This document shows, piece after piece, positions 22,386 through 40,160 of a stretch of 64,000 bases of DNA (position 1 is the stretch's first letter; each line of letters begins with the position of its first letter). The stretch lies in contig MU400537.1 of the NCBI GenBank assembly GCA_022578965.1, forward strand, positions 326,894 to 390,893, in the 5' to 3' direction. This stretch comes from Xylaria sp. FL1777 (taxonomy: Eukaryota; Ascomycota; Sordariomycetes; Xylariales; Xylariaceae). A model generated the notes under the pieces. It ran no database searches, was not told the DNA's origin, and worked only from the letters and a program-made list of their open reading frames with translations. The translations under genes and the position numbers were made by a program.

Positions 22386-24833
22386 GCTGGCGGGCCGTTG
22401 GACTGTGCCAGCGGGGGCAGTCTCTGCGTTCCCTACTTCCAATCCCACTTCAAATGCTTGAAGGTATAGACAAGTCCAGTAATTCGCCGACAGCGTCTAG
22501 CTGCATGGCCTTAGCTAGCAGAAAGCCCGATATACCAGTGCGGGGCCGGGAGGCCAGATGCTTGAGAAAGCGGAATGAAGATTGGCGGCGAGAGAGAGAG
22601 AGAGAGAGAGGAAGCTTCGGTTTAACTCAGGCAGGTTTCCGAGTCGAAGGGGCGATTGTTACGCGTTCTGTTGGGCTAGAGATGGAGATGTGAGGTCGAA
22701 TGACTGCGAAAGCCGCGAATAGATTACGGCATTGAAACTTGGCAGGAGCAAGTCCAGAATGCAATCTTTGATGTCTATTGTTCGCGATGCTCGAAACACA
22801 ACGGCGGGGGTATTGGAGTGCACAATTGGAAGGGCGGCAACCCTAGATAAAACAGAAAGGGGGGACCAGTGCAAAAGTCAACAGGCCAAAAGGAAGTATT
22901 TATTTGGGCCCAATAGGGAAACGAAGGTGGAGGAGGAGGAGTTGGAGTTGGGTTGCAGGCTCCGAGTTATTATTATAGTTGTGGTTGTGGTTGTGGATGT
23001 GGATGTTGTTGTAAGTGGATTGATATTTTGGTTTCCGTGACCATGCAGCCGCAGAATCGAAATACACTATCTACGCACGCATAGAAAGCGCGAGGTACCG
23101 GTATTCGGAGTGGTGAGGTGTAAAATGCGGTCCCGTACCTGCCCAAAGTCAGCTAACCTACCTGAGGTACCTTCTCAGTGGAGGGCCATGTTACCTTCCT
23201 AGGTACTACATACATACTGTAGAGTATGAGATAGCTCAATAACAGCTTCAGATATGCTACTAAATACCCATGCGTACATAGAGGCAGAGGCAGCCCATCA
23301 CGGTTCAATCACGACAACCCAGCCGCACTTTCGCACGCTTCATTTGTACCAGGTACCTGTCTGCACGTGTCCGACGCGGTTGAATGCTGAAATCTCGCAT
23401 ATGGAGGGCACCTGCACCAGACTTTAATGTAATAGACGTAAAGATGAGTCAACAGAGACTAGCTAGATGCACGATGTTGGAGAAGACAGGGGTTCCAACC
23501 GTGTACGTGAGGTTAGCTACAATAGGTAGGCTGATTTGTACGGTAACCGAACAGATGAAATCCTTCGACGGGCTGTGATAGATACCAGCAGATCAGGTGA
23601 AGGCACCTACATACCTGCCCCTTAGGTATACAGCTGTACAGGTACAGCAGCATCGTGGATAGGTAGTATCAACAAGGCAGTCTTTATGAATTTATATTCC
23701 GGCAGATCATTTAGAAATTCGTCTATTCCTACCTACATATGTAGGTACTATACCACTGCATAAATAGCATTAACTTACATTTGCTCACATCAGTTGTTTT
23801 CTGTGCATTTATACTATAGTACATACGTGTAACATCAGTTAGCCTTTGTTTGTTTTTTATGTCCATTTATAGATTACAGTTTTATATAATTAACTTGTAA
23901 CTGCTACTATCCCAACATTTGCTTCACCGCCTATGGGAAAATAATTATGAGACATTCAAGTTTAAGAAGAAAAAGTCGCACATATGATATCCAACACAGT
24001 GTAACGTAAAGGTCATGCAGAGCTGAGGACGTGGGCTGAAATAAGTACCCACTTCTCAAAGACAAAATACCTACCTATCATACTGCAGCCCTTCAGTTAT
24101 CCGGTTTTAAGATCGGTGTAGCTTGGAGCTGCAGGTCTTCTCCTTCTCATGGGCTATCTTGGAGGGCTTGATTGGCATGGCTGTAATGTCCAGCACTATC
24201 TAGGTGGGTCAGTATACCGGTATCTATTAAAAGCCTGTAGTACATCATCTATTACAGTCCGATATATCGATGCTGTGCTATCGTTGCATTCAAATACAAC
24301 AGGTCATGAAGGTGATAGACATGTCGAGTTCCACTACATGACGAGTTTGATCACTAAAGCAACTCGTGCATCGAACCAAAAACAAAAGACCCGAATACTA
24401 TACACCGCTTAAACTCTATCATACCTGAAGTAGGTAAGGAAGCCAAATAGAAGAGAGGGGGAAAGCTCCCTTGAAGCAGCCCCTCTGTTAGGTCTACATA
24501 GATAAAATCTTAGATAAGGTCCCTACGTACCTACATGTAGCTATGTGGATTATCAAAAAGCTTCCCTAGATGCCGCCACAACCAGATAGATAGATAGTGT
24601 AGAGTACACAGCCACACATACCAGCCAAGGTCACCATCTCTACGAAAACGCCACACGTCGTCGCGATCTGAGCATACCTAATTAAGTTGTATACAAGGGC
24701 CAATAATTTTCGTCTTCGTCCATCACCTTCATCGCATCTAACTCCGCGACCTAAGATCTGACAGAAGAGCACGCCATCAATATAGTATCCGACGATCCCT
24801 ACGATTGCGTCTTTTTTGCTATAATCAGTCAAG
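22386..24833. promoter_or_regulatory. 2.4-kb divergent intergenic region
   Basis: This separates the coiled-coil gene from RVB2. It contains the (GA)n microsatellite at 22590, a GTTGTGG-type repeat near 22979-23012, and several GTACCTA/TAGGTAGG motifs (23155-23210, 23600-23750, 24065-24075, 24430, 24520-24540). No gene is supported. Confidence 0.4.
22590..22610. repeat. (GA)n microsatellite
   Basis: About ten GA units lie upstream of the minus-strand coiled-coil gene. This reads as a CT-repeat on that gene's strand and could act as a GAGA-type promoter element. Confidence 0.8.
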
Positions 24834-26375
<1,542 letters not shown>

Positions 26376-27021
26376 AACCGACTCGGTGTTGGATATGATA
26401 CCAAGCGAACCTAAGTATGCAGGATGTAAAGAATGAAAGGGTGTGGGATCATGGCGTTGCTTTCATTTCGTACTGGCGTTCCATGGACATGAAAAGAATG
26501 ATCGGCCAAGAAGCGCCTCGTTGCTTGTTCTGTACGAGGGCACTGTCTGGACTGGGCCGGCATACCACGAATAGAAAAATCCGGGCATGTACTTATAGTA
26601 GACACTGTAAGTGAAGATGACTATACCACTAATCTTGACTTCTTTTTATCCTTCATTCGCCGCAACTATGCAATGTGGTGAGCCAGCATACGCTGGGCCC
26701 GGTAGTATCGTCGCAAGGAATGGAGAGGCATTGCGCTTAGGCAAAGCCAAGACGATCTTGTCACGTAATGATTGCACAACACAAGGCACAGAATGAGGCG
26801 CAATGCTTATTTATTCTATTCCATTATCCTCAATTCACATTGAGCACTCTCATTTTACATCTCGCAACGCCTCATAATCCGCAATAAGACCCCGTAGTCC
26901 TCGATGGCGGTATGTACTAGTTTGTTTTCTTTCTATAAAAGTACCGCACTGATGAGAGATCCCCAAAGCACACGAGAGATAGGTTTCCTCTTGCATTCTA
27001 AGAAAATTAGAGTTTAGAAAG
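26376..27021. other. Convergent intergenic region between RVB2 and GAPDH
   Basis: The shared 3' region of two highly expressed genes. Short ORFs here have no domains, and nothing else is supported. Confidence 0.45.
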
Positions 27022-30653
<3,632 letters not shown>

Positions 30654-31315
30654 ATGGCCCGTACCAGCGTCGCCCGCCTGGCCAGAATGGCTGTGCGTGG
30701 CATTGCAACACGCAGCGCCTCTTCTCCCAGCATTAGACAACTCGTATCTCCGAGGTCACAAGCCCTCAATGCTCGACCACTCCTCCGAACCTCGTTCTCT
30801 ACTAGCCAGCGCCTGGCCAAGCCGCTGAGCTCCGATGACCTCAAGACCGCTCAGCCTGCCAATATCACCGACGAAGAATTCCACAAGCTTGCAGACGAGT
30901 ATATTGAGAATCTTCTTGTGAAATACGAGAAGATGCAGGACAAGCGAACGGACGTCGACGTCGAGTACAGCGTATGTTGCCTCAAGCCTGTGGCATTTCC
31001 TTGCCGTCGCTCTCCGCTGCCACCCGTTTGCCAGCTATACTAACCTAGCTCATATTATAGTCAGGGGTTATGAATCTCACTATCAACGATGTCGGCACAT
31101 ATGTGATCAACAAGCAGCCACCAAACAGACAGATATGGTTGTCATCGCCGACTTCTGGTCCAAAGCGCTACGATTGGGTGATCACTAGTGAGGGTCAAGA
31201 CCAGAAGCAGGACACCGGCACCGGCGACTGGATCTACCTTAGGGATGGTTCATCACTGTCTGATCTCTTGCGTGATGAGACTGGGGTCGATATTGAGGCT
31301 ATTGCGGAAGGCTAA
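30654..31315 (+). CDS. YFH1: Frataxin, mitochondrial iron-binding protein, two exons, 190 aa
   Basis: Frataxin stimulates sulfur transfer on the Nfs1-Isd11-Isu1 complex during Fe-S cluster assembly in the mitochondrial matrix. Exon 1 (30654-30971) starts [12 protein letters not shown] and has an R/S-rich, acid-free targeting region of about 55 residues. The acidic first helix follows, [17 protein letters not shown], the iron-binding ridge. Exon 2 (31061-31315) carries the beta-sheet core, with G-T-Y-V-I-N-K-Q and the family hallmark [18 protein letters not shown]. The 89-nt intron has a TACTAAC branch site. An in-frame ATG 26 codons upstream exists, but the chosen start gives a better targeting peptide. 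Confidence 0.95.
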
Positions 31316-33070
31316 CTACAGTGATGCTGAGCTAATAGTAAAGCTGCAGCGCCCTTAGGTCTAACTGGTGTTCCGTATGGTACTTCTTGGTCCGTTGAGG
31401 GTGTGAAGAGAGAGTTTGTATTATATGCTCTTTGGGGACAAGCCACTGATGACTTCTGAGTTTGCGGCGTTAAGTCTAGTGTCCTTATGCCATTCCACGT
31501 GTATTATCAAGAGCGTCCCAGCTCAGAGGGAAGGAGGTATCGTCTAAGGCTAATGGCGGTGACCATGCCTTCTGCGGACAAACCTACTAGGTGGTTGCTA
31601 CTCTATTCTATTAAAAGATTTCAAATATTTCAGCTACACGACTTCCTTCAACTGGACAGAACACACGGCAGGATGTATTCCAGGCAGTCTAAAGCACATG
31701 TCCACGAAATTAGGCAATCGGTTACCATTATGCTTCGCAAGACTGACAAGGATATCACGGCATACGTATGAGTAACTAGCTTCCGGGCGATTTAGTCGGC
31801 ATATCGCGCCTGCAATGTCTGCGGCAAATGCGCCTCTCAATCCAAATCCGGCGACAAGCCAGCACCTAAGCCATAGTTGGTATAAGGCAAACTAGATGCC
31901 AAACGTCAATATCCGAAGTCCAAGGTCGGATTCTGTAAGAACGACGGGTCGCCGATCATATGAATACGTAATTACGATTTGCACGGGCTTTCGCGTACAC
32001 AGGGCTGCATGACGAAGCAGATAGGCGTTTTCAGAATGGAACACGACTGCGATACAGCAGTACTACTTTAACATATCATGCACAAGAGCCTTTCTATGGG
32101 TTGCATGCGGCTCTTACTTATTCCCGTGTTCCCAGACGCCGGATACGGCTGCGATTCGGTCTTAACGGGCGGGGATCAATTGGACGTTGCGCCTGGTTAC
32201 GAGCTGAGTTGCATAAACAATTCTTATTCATTCTTACTCTTGTTCTTATTTCCGAATGACTATATTACACCACACTATTACATGTACTTGGCCATGTACT
32301 TGCATCCGTATCTGTATCGTATCGGGTCGCTTATGCATATGCAAGAGATAAACAGCTCGCAGATTCAGACAGCGTGGCAGTACTATCTATAGATGTGGAC
32401 CGAGCATTTGTCTGCTCATCATGTACATGGGGTTCATGTGTTGACAATCTACCTCGTGGTACTCATGCAGGGCCGTTGACGATAGGTAGTCGGAGAGGTA
32501 TTGGCAAGCCGATGATTGGAACGACGCCAAAAACACTATTTGTCATGGGAATAATCCAGTGATGGCGGCTGGCGGCGGGATGCGCCGATGGAACAAGATC
32601 CGGCGACGGCTAGAAACAATTGGACCGCCGTCAGTCTTGGCTGCCCGCCTGGAAGAACCCGGGCAGTTCTATCCAGTCTCGATAGATACCGGGAGTTTAC
32701 GAGAGTAGGCAAACAGTTCTGGGTCGGAGAAGCGGGTCAGCTCGCATGCTGTATGAGTCCCATGATGAGCACCGTGAGTCACGAGAGGTAAGTTGGTATC
32801 TATTCCATTAAGCATTGAAGGGAAAAAAAATACACTGATGACCCCAGAATCTCGGTGGGCGTATGCCGGCAGGCAGCTAAGGAGCGGTTCCGATCGCCGA
32901 ATAAAGAAACGAAAAAAAAGTACCGTTGAATGTACACCCTGCATCTCACCCTTTCCCAACCGTGTTCCCCGGACCAATCACACCCCAACTATAGTACACA
33001 TTAATCGTACATGACCTGAAAGAACCCTCTGGTATTGGCAGCCGCCAATGAAAATCCTCCCCGAGGCATG
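31316..33070. other. Intergenic region
   Basis: No supported gene. The open frames (for example plus 32078-32392) are short and without domains. Confidence 0.45.
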
Positions 33071-33373
33071 TCAGCGTTGGCGTGAGACTTCGGTCCAATT
33101 GTTGTCCCATTGTTTCATCCTCCGCGCCATTGAATCTTCTGAGCGGGTCGATTTCCCGGTGACGAAGAACCGCTCGGTGGCGTCTGACCGGCGAGTAGAC
33201 TCCGAAACTCTGTACTCCCTTAAGGGATCGTGTCTCGAGGAAGAGCTGGAGGAGCTGCCGGCCCTAGTTGAGGAACTAGGTCCGTTAGTATCATATACAC
33301 TAGCAGAGGTCGTCTCATGTGGTATAGAGTTTAGTATGGTTACTAACCCCGAGGCTTTACTAGCGTAAGGCAT
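33071..33373 (-). CDS. Possible small gene, 100 aa, Ser/Arg-rich, unknown function
   Basis: I do not recognise this protein. The ATG at 33373 is preceded by a leader containing CAACAATC repeats, an initiation context typical of fungi, and a TATAAA box lies about 200 nt upstream. The protein has a short N-terminal segment, a run of seven serines after T-R-A-G, then a charged C-terminal half (R-E-Y-R-V-S-E-S-T-R-R-S, F-F-V-T-G-K-S-T-R and M-K-Q-W-D-N-N-W-T-E-V). The C-terminal part looks like real protein rather than chance translation. The opposite strand is also open over most of this stretch, so coding is not certain. It is isolated, without neighbours within 1.7 kb. Confidence 0.4.
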   Translation of the reverse strand: MPYASKASGLVTILNSIPHETTSASVYDTNGPSSSTRAGSSSSSSSRHDPLREYRVSESTRRSDATERFFVTGKSTRSEDSMARRMKQWDNNWTEVSRQR

Positions 33374-33576
33374 GATTGTTGGTGATTGTTGGTAGTTGAC
33401 TTGATGATTGACTTGATGACAAGTTGGTAGAGATGACCAGGCTTATCCCGAGTATAGAGGAGATATAGTAATGGGGATGTATTGGAAATTGGGACTTGTT
33501 CTGACGAATTGGCAAATGGCAGAAGACAAACTGGGAATTGACTTTTTGGGAAGTGGCAGACAATTAAAGCAGTCTG

Positions 33577-33582
33577 TTTATA
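33577..33582 (-). promoter_or_regulatory. TATA box for the small gene at 33071-33373
   Basis: TATAAA on the minus strand, within CTTATAAACAG, about 204 nt upstream of the ATG. It is the clearest TATA-like element seen near this ORF. Confidence 0.35.
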
Positions 33583-36207
33583 AGAGGAAAACAGGCCGAT
33601 GTTGAATCACGGTGGAAGATAGTGATAATAGTAAAGCAAGTATAAGCAGGAATTCATGACGGACATGTTGATGCCTTATAAAGGATACAACCCATCTTGA
33701 GATTTTAGGGATCTAGGGACGCCGCGACGAAGAGGGCGCGAACTGCCACGTCAAGCAATAAGTGGAAGTAGAAAAAGAGTCATCTGCTCTGCTCGGCATT
33801 GCTTTGCACCCAAGATAAGAAAGGGCGCTCGGAAACTTTGTAGGGCGCAGAACAAAAGGATGTTCAATCAGATGTCGAGTGGCAGTCTGACTGCGATGCA
33901 TCCAAACTACAATGCCATATGGAGTATAGGACAACTACTTAGCCCAGTGACTAAACTTCGAAATGGAAATTCGCGAACGGTCATCTTCAATTGTAATGAA
34001 CATGGGATGGGGGTGGCGGTGGTTGTTTAGAAACCTGTCAAGGATTGAGACGAATAGTAAAAAAGTATCAAGTTCAGGATACGCAATGTCATCGTCCAAT
34101 GTAGCCTGCGTCCATTTTCAGCGCAGGCATGGAATAATTGGGGGTAATAGAAATGTCCAAAATCCAAGACGAGCTGTTGGTTGATAAGATGAACCAAGAC
34201 GGTGCAACATGGGCAAGTAGGGTGGATGCCCAATGGCGGTTATGCCGAAGCTCCGGACCGAAATGTAGCAGTATGTCGAATCTAGAGAAAAGTCTGATTT
34301 AAGAAGTAGAAAAATGCCAACGCATCCCCATATCCTATAGATTATCTAGGTAGTTTATCGCTAGGGTACATAGAGACCTACCCAAGCGTGGGAGATGGAG
34401 ATGGGCGAGAATAGGGCGACCCGAAAGGGTGGTAAACCACATCATCGGCACGCCAAGATTTCGAGAGCTATTGAGATACCCGGTGCTCACCGGGTATCTA
34501 AGAAGAAGAAGAAGGAAGAAACAAGATACAAACCCTGGCAACCACGTAAGTTGCGTTGCGTCAGGTTCTGCGCAACAAGTATGTTCTTCTCAAGCTCTAC
34601 CGTTGTGGTGATCCTGGGCAGTACCTAATTGGGAGTAAAACACCAAGCCAATCATGTATATTAGTAGTACATCATACGAAGGGTGTAGTTAGCATGATGT
34701 AACAAATGTTAGTAATGCCAGCCAACGTTTGTAATGCGGCTTATGAAGTAGACAATGATGGACTCGGCCTCCAGATCCTGGGGCCATAGAGCGACCATGC
34801 TGGATAGAGGCTGGACTGTTTGTGGCTGAAGAAAAATCCCGCCGAACCTCGATGTCGAAGAGCTATGACTCTTCTGGTTGCCCTGCGTGATTAAAAGTCA
34901 AGGGACGGGTTTGGGGGAGGAAGGAACGTACCCAAGGCAATAAATAATTGCGGACTGGTTCGCAAAGATATAAGATCCAGAAAAGTGTAGAAACCTGATT
35001 AGATGAGATGGAGGATCCATGATGGTATGTGTAAGTACATACTCCCAATAGGAGTATAAGTCGAAAATGATAGGTGCACAGCCCTCAATGAGGGAGATCT
35101 AGAAGCCAGTAGGGGGTATGTACATCATACCTTAGTGAACTAACTACTGAGTCTGTAGTGTACGTAGCAGTAACCTCCTATGCATCCTTTTGCAGCCACG
35201 CACCAATCTAGGGACGACACAGCCACGCTCTTGTGTCAGTTGGTCAGACTGATACCCAGGTAGAATCAAGGAATAATAGGATACGCTCGCATAGTTGTGG
35301 TTCGAGTAAGATCCACTTGAGAAACAATGCCTTTCTACCTTTTTCTTTTTTTTTGTTCTTTGTCGATGCCAAGTAGTGTACCAGTAGGCGAGCAATACGT
35401 AGGTAGACTAAACACAACATTTAGAGGTTTAGATAGGTACCTGAGGTACCCACCCACCTACTAGTATGTACCTTTTAAGCTTTAAGACACCTAAGTAAGG
35501 GATTGCATTTCTTCAGCTGACAGTTACCCGCGAAGCTTGGCAAATCTTTAAATGCACTCGGTTCTCGTCGTCAAAACCACCACGACTCGATTGTCGTAAT
35601 GAGGAAAAAAGACGAGCTCGTTGAGAATACAACAGAAAGAGAGGGTGAGGTACCCGTGCCGCAGGATTGTCTTTTCCGCCCTACAAGGCTCTCTCTCCCT
35701 CCCTGCTGCTGGCGTCGTGTCGCTTTCTCCCAGATTACCTGTTTCGGGGGTGCTTTGTGACATGGCCGGCGGCCAAGTGCTGATGCGACCGTATGTGGCC
35801 GGGCTGGATTCTGTCTAGCCTGGACAGTTCCTGGATCGGTTCCTAGTAATTAGTTGACGTGCTGTGCTGTGCCCCGCTAGGATGGGAGAGGCTCTTCTCC
35901 CCATGCAAGAGGGTATGAGGGGCTCCCTCCCTCAACTGGACTGGACTCGGACTCAGCCAGCCCAGCCCGTGTCTGTCTCCCAGTCTCACTGCACTGCTGT
36001 CGTATCGTATCGCTTCTACAAAACCCTTTCTCTCCCCGCAGACCAAGAGCGAACCTCTTGAGATGCTACTGCTCCACCATCATTCACCAACCGTGATCGA
36101 CTATCACATGTTGTTTGGTTTCTAACTCATCCGGTTGGCCATTTCTATTTCTTGACGCTAACCATTGCTGGTGGTCCTCACGTAGAAGAGTGCGAGGGAG
36201 GGACGTG
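33583..36207. other. Gene-poor stretch with a hairpin and GGTACC motifs
   Basis: No gene is supported. It includes a perfect 12-bp hairpin at 34474-34499 and GGTACCTGAGGTACC at 35436-35450. The last 500 bases are CT-rich and form the leader and promoter of the Clr5-ankyrin gene. Confidence 0.45.
34474..34499. repeat. Perfect inverted repeat, 12-bp arms, 2-nt loop
   Basis: AGATACCCGGTG and CACCGGGTATCT flank CT. The arms are exactly complementary and GC-rich in the middle. Confidence 0.9.
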
Positions 36208-38500
36208 ATGATGATGGACTCAGCATCGCCAACAGCAACCGCGTCGACTAATAGAGGTGGTCGACCCAAGGACTGGACCGAACCGCGCACTCGACGACTC
36301 ATCCGACTCTACCTTTACACAACGCTTCCCCTCCACAGAATTCTTGAACTGCTGGAGGAAGACGAGTTTAAGCCGGGGTATGCCTGCTCTCCCTCTACCT
36401 CTCTCACTCTTCATTGTAATTGCTCGCTGATCTCACTGCTAACTATTCTGTCCATGCAACAGTAAAGACGCAGCCAATAAAGTAAAAAACAGCGTATTGG
36501 GAAATGATCCAAGATGGATTCGACCAAAAGATGACGAAGAAGAGAAGGCTCGCGTCAGTGGGCTTCGAAATAGCCTTCGTGGTAGACGGTGCCGACAAAA
36601 CACAGCTTCTCAAAATCTTGATGGAGCCGCTCCAGAACACGGCCTAGGCCCGGTGCCTTTCCAGGAAGATAGTTCACTTGGCGGCACGACTATTGCACAA
36701 TCATATCGTTCTTCAATTGAGGAGTCATATCATCCAGGGTCTCTATCATTCGACTACTCAGGAACTAATACTGACACCTTTCCACTGGCCCCCGATGATG
36801 TCACATCTTCACGTTTCATTCCAAGCCTCTTCGGCCGCCTCAACTCGACTCGCCAAGACACCGGCCTCACCACGTCTACCGACATTAGCATCACCAGCGT
36901 TTTAAGAAAGAAGCTTTCCTTCCTTTCAATTAGTAAGGCGAAACGAACCGTCAAGATCTTGAAGCGATACACGTTCCCCAAAAACCTCGAATCTCATCGT
37001 ACCTCCGACGTCTCGTCAAGCCTATTCCAAGGCCCCGAGTTTTACTCACCCGCTGAGGGTATGAGCAGCCCATTCAATGCAACATATGCTATCCCTGGTG
37101 ACTTCTTGAATGCCGAATTATTTGCTCGCCAGCAAGAATGTGCTGCCGAGTCACCAGCACATGCAGCCGGTGTTTGCTGGTGCAAGGTTAACGACCAGGT
37201 TTCCCCGACACGAACTGTGTGGGCCAATTGTAGGATGTCTAGCCATATACATGACCCATCTCTCATGGTGAAAGACATTTTCGGGAATACCGTATTTCAT
37301 TGTCTTGCTGCTACGGAGGGGATTCAAGACCTCTTCTGTCACCTAGTCTCCCAGACACCACGAGAACCAAGACTGCCATTTCACGACTCGAATACGGCTG
37401 GCCAAACGTTTCTTCACGTCCTGCATCGCTCCTGGTTTCAAGAAGGTTCTAGGCTAAGCGAGCTACTTGACACGTTACGAAGCGTCAATTTTGACATCTT
37501 CGCTACCGATGTTTATGGTCGCAATTTTTATCATATTCTGCGAGCTAATAAGAGGAGTTCTGCTCGGTTCCCAGGCCAGGTGTCTGATATCTGCCTTATG
37601 AATCGCCGGGATGCTTTCGGATTGAAGCCTATGGATACGCGGTCCTCGCCCGATCCCAATACTACCACCGCTCATACTCAAACAACGCAGGGGGCTAATA
37701 CGAAAACCCCGCCAAGGCTTGCAAGATCGATCCCGAGAATCAATATACAGACAGGGACGGTGAAGGATGAAGAGTTTCACGTCCATGCCGATCTCTTGAG
37801 AGTTGTCCTCAAAGCAGTTGGGGTCGACGACGATATCTCTCCCAACGCACAAAATGAAGACTCTCAGGGGCGGAACGGGTTCCACTGTCTCGCGGAAGTC
37901 GATTTGTGTCTCTCTCCCGCCACCCCGAAACAAAGCTCCCGGGGTTATCCAAAAGATGAGTCCAGGCTTAGCCCTCCGGGACAGAATAAGCGGAGGTACA
38001 ACGACAGCGAAGAAATAGAAGTGCCCCGAACTGGATCCGACAGTCGGCGCCTCGAATGCGTCTACGGCCTCATCAATGCCAAGGTCGACCCAAATCAGTA
38101 TGACAAGAACGGAAACACGCCACTTATGTCTTTCGTACTTAATAGTACCGATGCTACGAGGTGCGAGAAAGAGGAGAGCGAGGCAGTCCTCCGAGCGTTG
38201 GTTCAGAAGGCTGGCGCGAGACTCGAGTTGCGCAACCGTAATGGCGAAACCGCCCTTCACCTTGCCGCCAGACATGGCAAGACAGTCGCCTTGCGTGTCT
38301 TGCTTGAGCTCGGCGCCAACCCACATACTCGAAACGGTCAAGGCTTGAGCATCCTAGAAGTTGTAGACAACTTATACATTACGACAGAGCGCGACGACAA
38401 AAACAACGCCAGGTTCGAGGCCTGCCGCGCTATCCTGACGCGCACCAATGACTCTGCCGTGCAGAGCCCAACACTCATCGATGAATGGCGCAAGAAGTAA
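36208..38500 (+). CDS. Clr5-domain protein with C-terminal ankyrin repeats, two exons, 735 aa
   Basis: Exon 1 (36208-36377) begins with three methionines, then D-S-A-S-P-T-A. Exon 2 (36463-38500) follows an 85-nt intron (GTATGC donor, CTGCTAAC branch, CAACAG acceptor, phase 2). Joined, residues 18-80 form the fungal Clr5 domain: R-P-K-D-W-T-E-P-R-T-R-R-L-I-R-L-Y, then P-L-H-R-I-L-E-L-L and L-G-N-D-P-R-W-I-R-P. Clr5 is a helical, Myb-like fungal domain; the S. pombe namesake acts in heterochromatin silencing. Residues about 595-700 hold ankyrin repeats (N-G-N-T-P-L-M, then N-G-E-T-A-L-H-L-A-A-R-H-G and L-L-E-L-G-A-N-P). The middle is less ordered, with C-W-C-K and H-C-L-A elements that recur. 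The last of three in-frame ATGs could also start translation. Probably a nuclear or signalling protein; partners unknown. Confidence 0.88.
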
Positions 38501-39222
38501 AATATGTCATCGGAAGCTATTAGGTAGACTGTTTCCGGATGGATTTTCTCGGACGTATTGTTGGAAACGCTTACATTAACGATTCTATGATTTACGCGCT
38601 GGCGGCGTCTTGTTGAGTTTTTAGGATACCCTGGGTACAATCTATGGAGTTTGGTTGTTTGACATATCTACGCCTCAGTCGTATCAATGACACTCAGATT
38701 TACAATCTTGGCTCTTGATACTGTGCAAGTTCCCTAAGACTCCATCTATGCGACTGTCACCGTGAAATCACAAATTATTAAGGAAGTAGTGCGTGTCCTG
38801 ATACTCTAGAGTGTTGACCTTCTTTCCGGCGCAGTTCTACCGTCTGCTAGAGTTGTGTTCAGACCTAACACACGGCATCGGTTACATAAGGACCTCCTAT
38901 CTTGTGGTCTAAAAACCCGCATCGTCTTTTGCATTGCTGATCAACAACATTTTCCATACTGCATATACGTAGAGGAGTGGCTCCCCGGGCTCTCAAGCGG
39001 CTGAATTTGACCCATCGAAAGACCGTCTGCACCCAATACCTAGCTCTTGCATTATTCGAAGCCACGAACAGTTCCGTTTTATCCGCTGCAATCCAGCAAT
39101 CCAATCAACTAACCTCGACAGACCGAATTACAAGGAAAAAGCGTGAGACCTGCACATTTGGGTGATTCGCACACGTTGCGTGGCTATGTTCTCCCCAACA
39201 CCCCCCCGCGCCCCCCACATCA
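38501..39222. other. Convergent intergenic region
   Basis: This lies between the Clr5-ankyrin gene and the minus-strand DUF3632 gene. A C-rich run is present at 39200-39220. No gene is supported. Confidence 0.45.
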
Positions 39223-40160
39223 TCATGATGTAGATAATCGCGTCTGAGCCCACACCTCAATCAACCTCGCAGCATGGACCGCCAGCTCCCTCGTCTCCGC
39301 ACTCGTCGTCGCCTTGTCCCCAAGCTCCCTGAACCGCGTTCCCCAGAACGCCCACCTGTCCGCCGTGAGCCCGCTCTCGCCCCTCCACAGCTCGCCTCCC
39401 CGCAACGACCGCCGCTGCGCCTCGTCGAGCCGGGGCTCCGGCTGCAACGCCAGCTTCTGGACCAGCGTCGCGCCCGCGTACTCGATGTACACGGCAGCCG
39501 TCGCCAAAGCGCGGTCGAATTCCCCTGCTGCTGCTGCGTCACCGGTCGATTTCACCTCTTGCTCAAGGGCGTCCCTCAGCATCCAGATCGCGGTGGTCTC
39601 AGAGCCGGGGGAGACTCCGGCGTGAAGCAGCCGCGCCACGAAGGCGTGGAACGAGACGCCGCGCGCGTCGCTCGCGACGACGTCCAGATGCTCTCTTATG
39701 GCTGCGCCCAGGAGGGGCAGGTCAGTCCACACGCGAGCCTGTGATACATGACATGACATGAGATTAGCATAATGTCATACTGTGACTGACTGACTGACGG
39801 TCCCCACATCGATATGCAATGCATGCAATGCATGTGAGATTGTTCGCGGACAGCGAGACGGGACTGCTTTACCTCCCAGACCTTGTCCCCCGTCTCCGGG
39901 ACCAGCGTCAGCTCGCGCACGAAGGAGACGAGCTTGTCCTGCGCCGGATTGCTGTGTGGGATTTGCTGCGCGACATCGAAGACGTCGCCCCAAAACCCCC
40001 AGAAGAACCCTTCGTTGGGCGTCTTGGTGTTTTGCGCGAATGAGCTTGCGGCCTGGGAGGCGGATGTTGCGCTCTCGGGCTGGATGTACTTGTTCAGGAC
40101 CCCGAATATGTCCTTTCGGTCCGGGTCTTCTTGGACCTGCCGCAGCGTGATTGCCGACAT
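39223..40160 (-). CDS. DUF3632-family protein, two exons, 267 aa
   Basis: Exon 1 (40160-39873, 96 codons) starts M-S-A-I-T-L-R-Q-V-Q-E-D-P and ends V-W-E. Exon 2 (39738-39223) resumes A-R-V-W-T-D-L-P-L-L-G-A-A-I-R-E, and the join is in phase 0. The all-helical layout, with W-x-D-L-P-L-x-G followed by S-F-H-A-F-V-A-R-L and a mid-protein I-W-M-L-R-D-A-L-E, is that of the fungal DUF3632 family. The W-A-F-W-x-x-R-F-x-E-L near residue 230 is typical of its C-terminus. Biochemical role unknown; the family is common and often multi-copy in filamentous ascomycetes. The 134-nt intron carries short tandem repeats. Confidence 0.85.
39783..39834. repeat. Short tandem repeats inside the DUF3632 intron
   Basis: Four copies of TGAC (39783-39798) and, further on, two full copies of ATGCAATGC plus ATG (39814-39834). 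Both lie between the exons of the DUF3632 gene and lengthen its intron to 134 nt. Confidence 0.8.

Noticed and set aside
37475..38341. 288-aa antisense ORF in the Clr5-ankyrin gene
   Set aside because: The sense frame has clear ankyrin repeats; the antisense has no domain.
39814..39834. Possible CRISPR-like or regulatory repeat (ATGCAATGC copies)
   Set aside because: Only two copies without spacers, inside an intron; simple tandem duplication.
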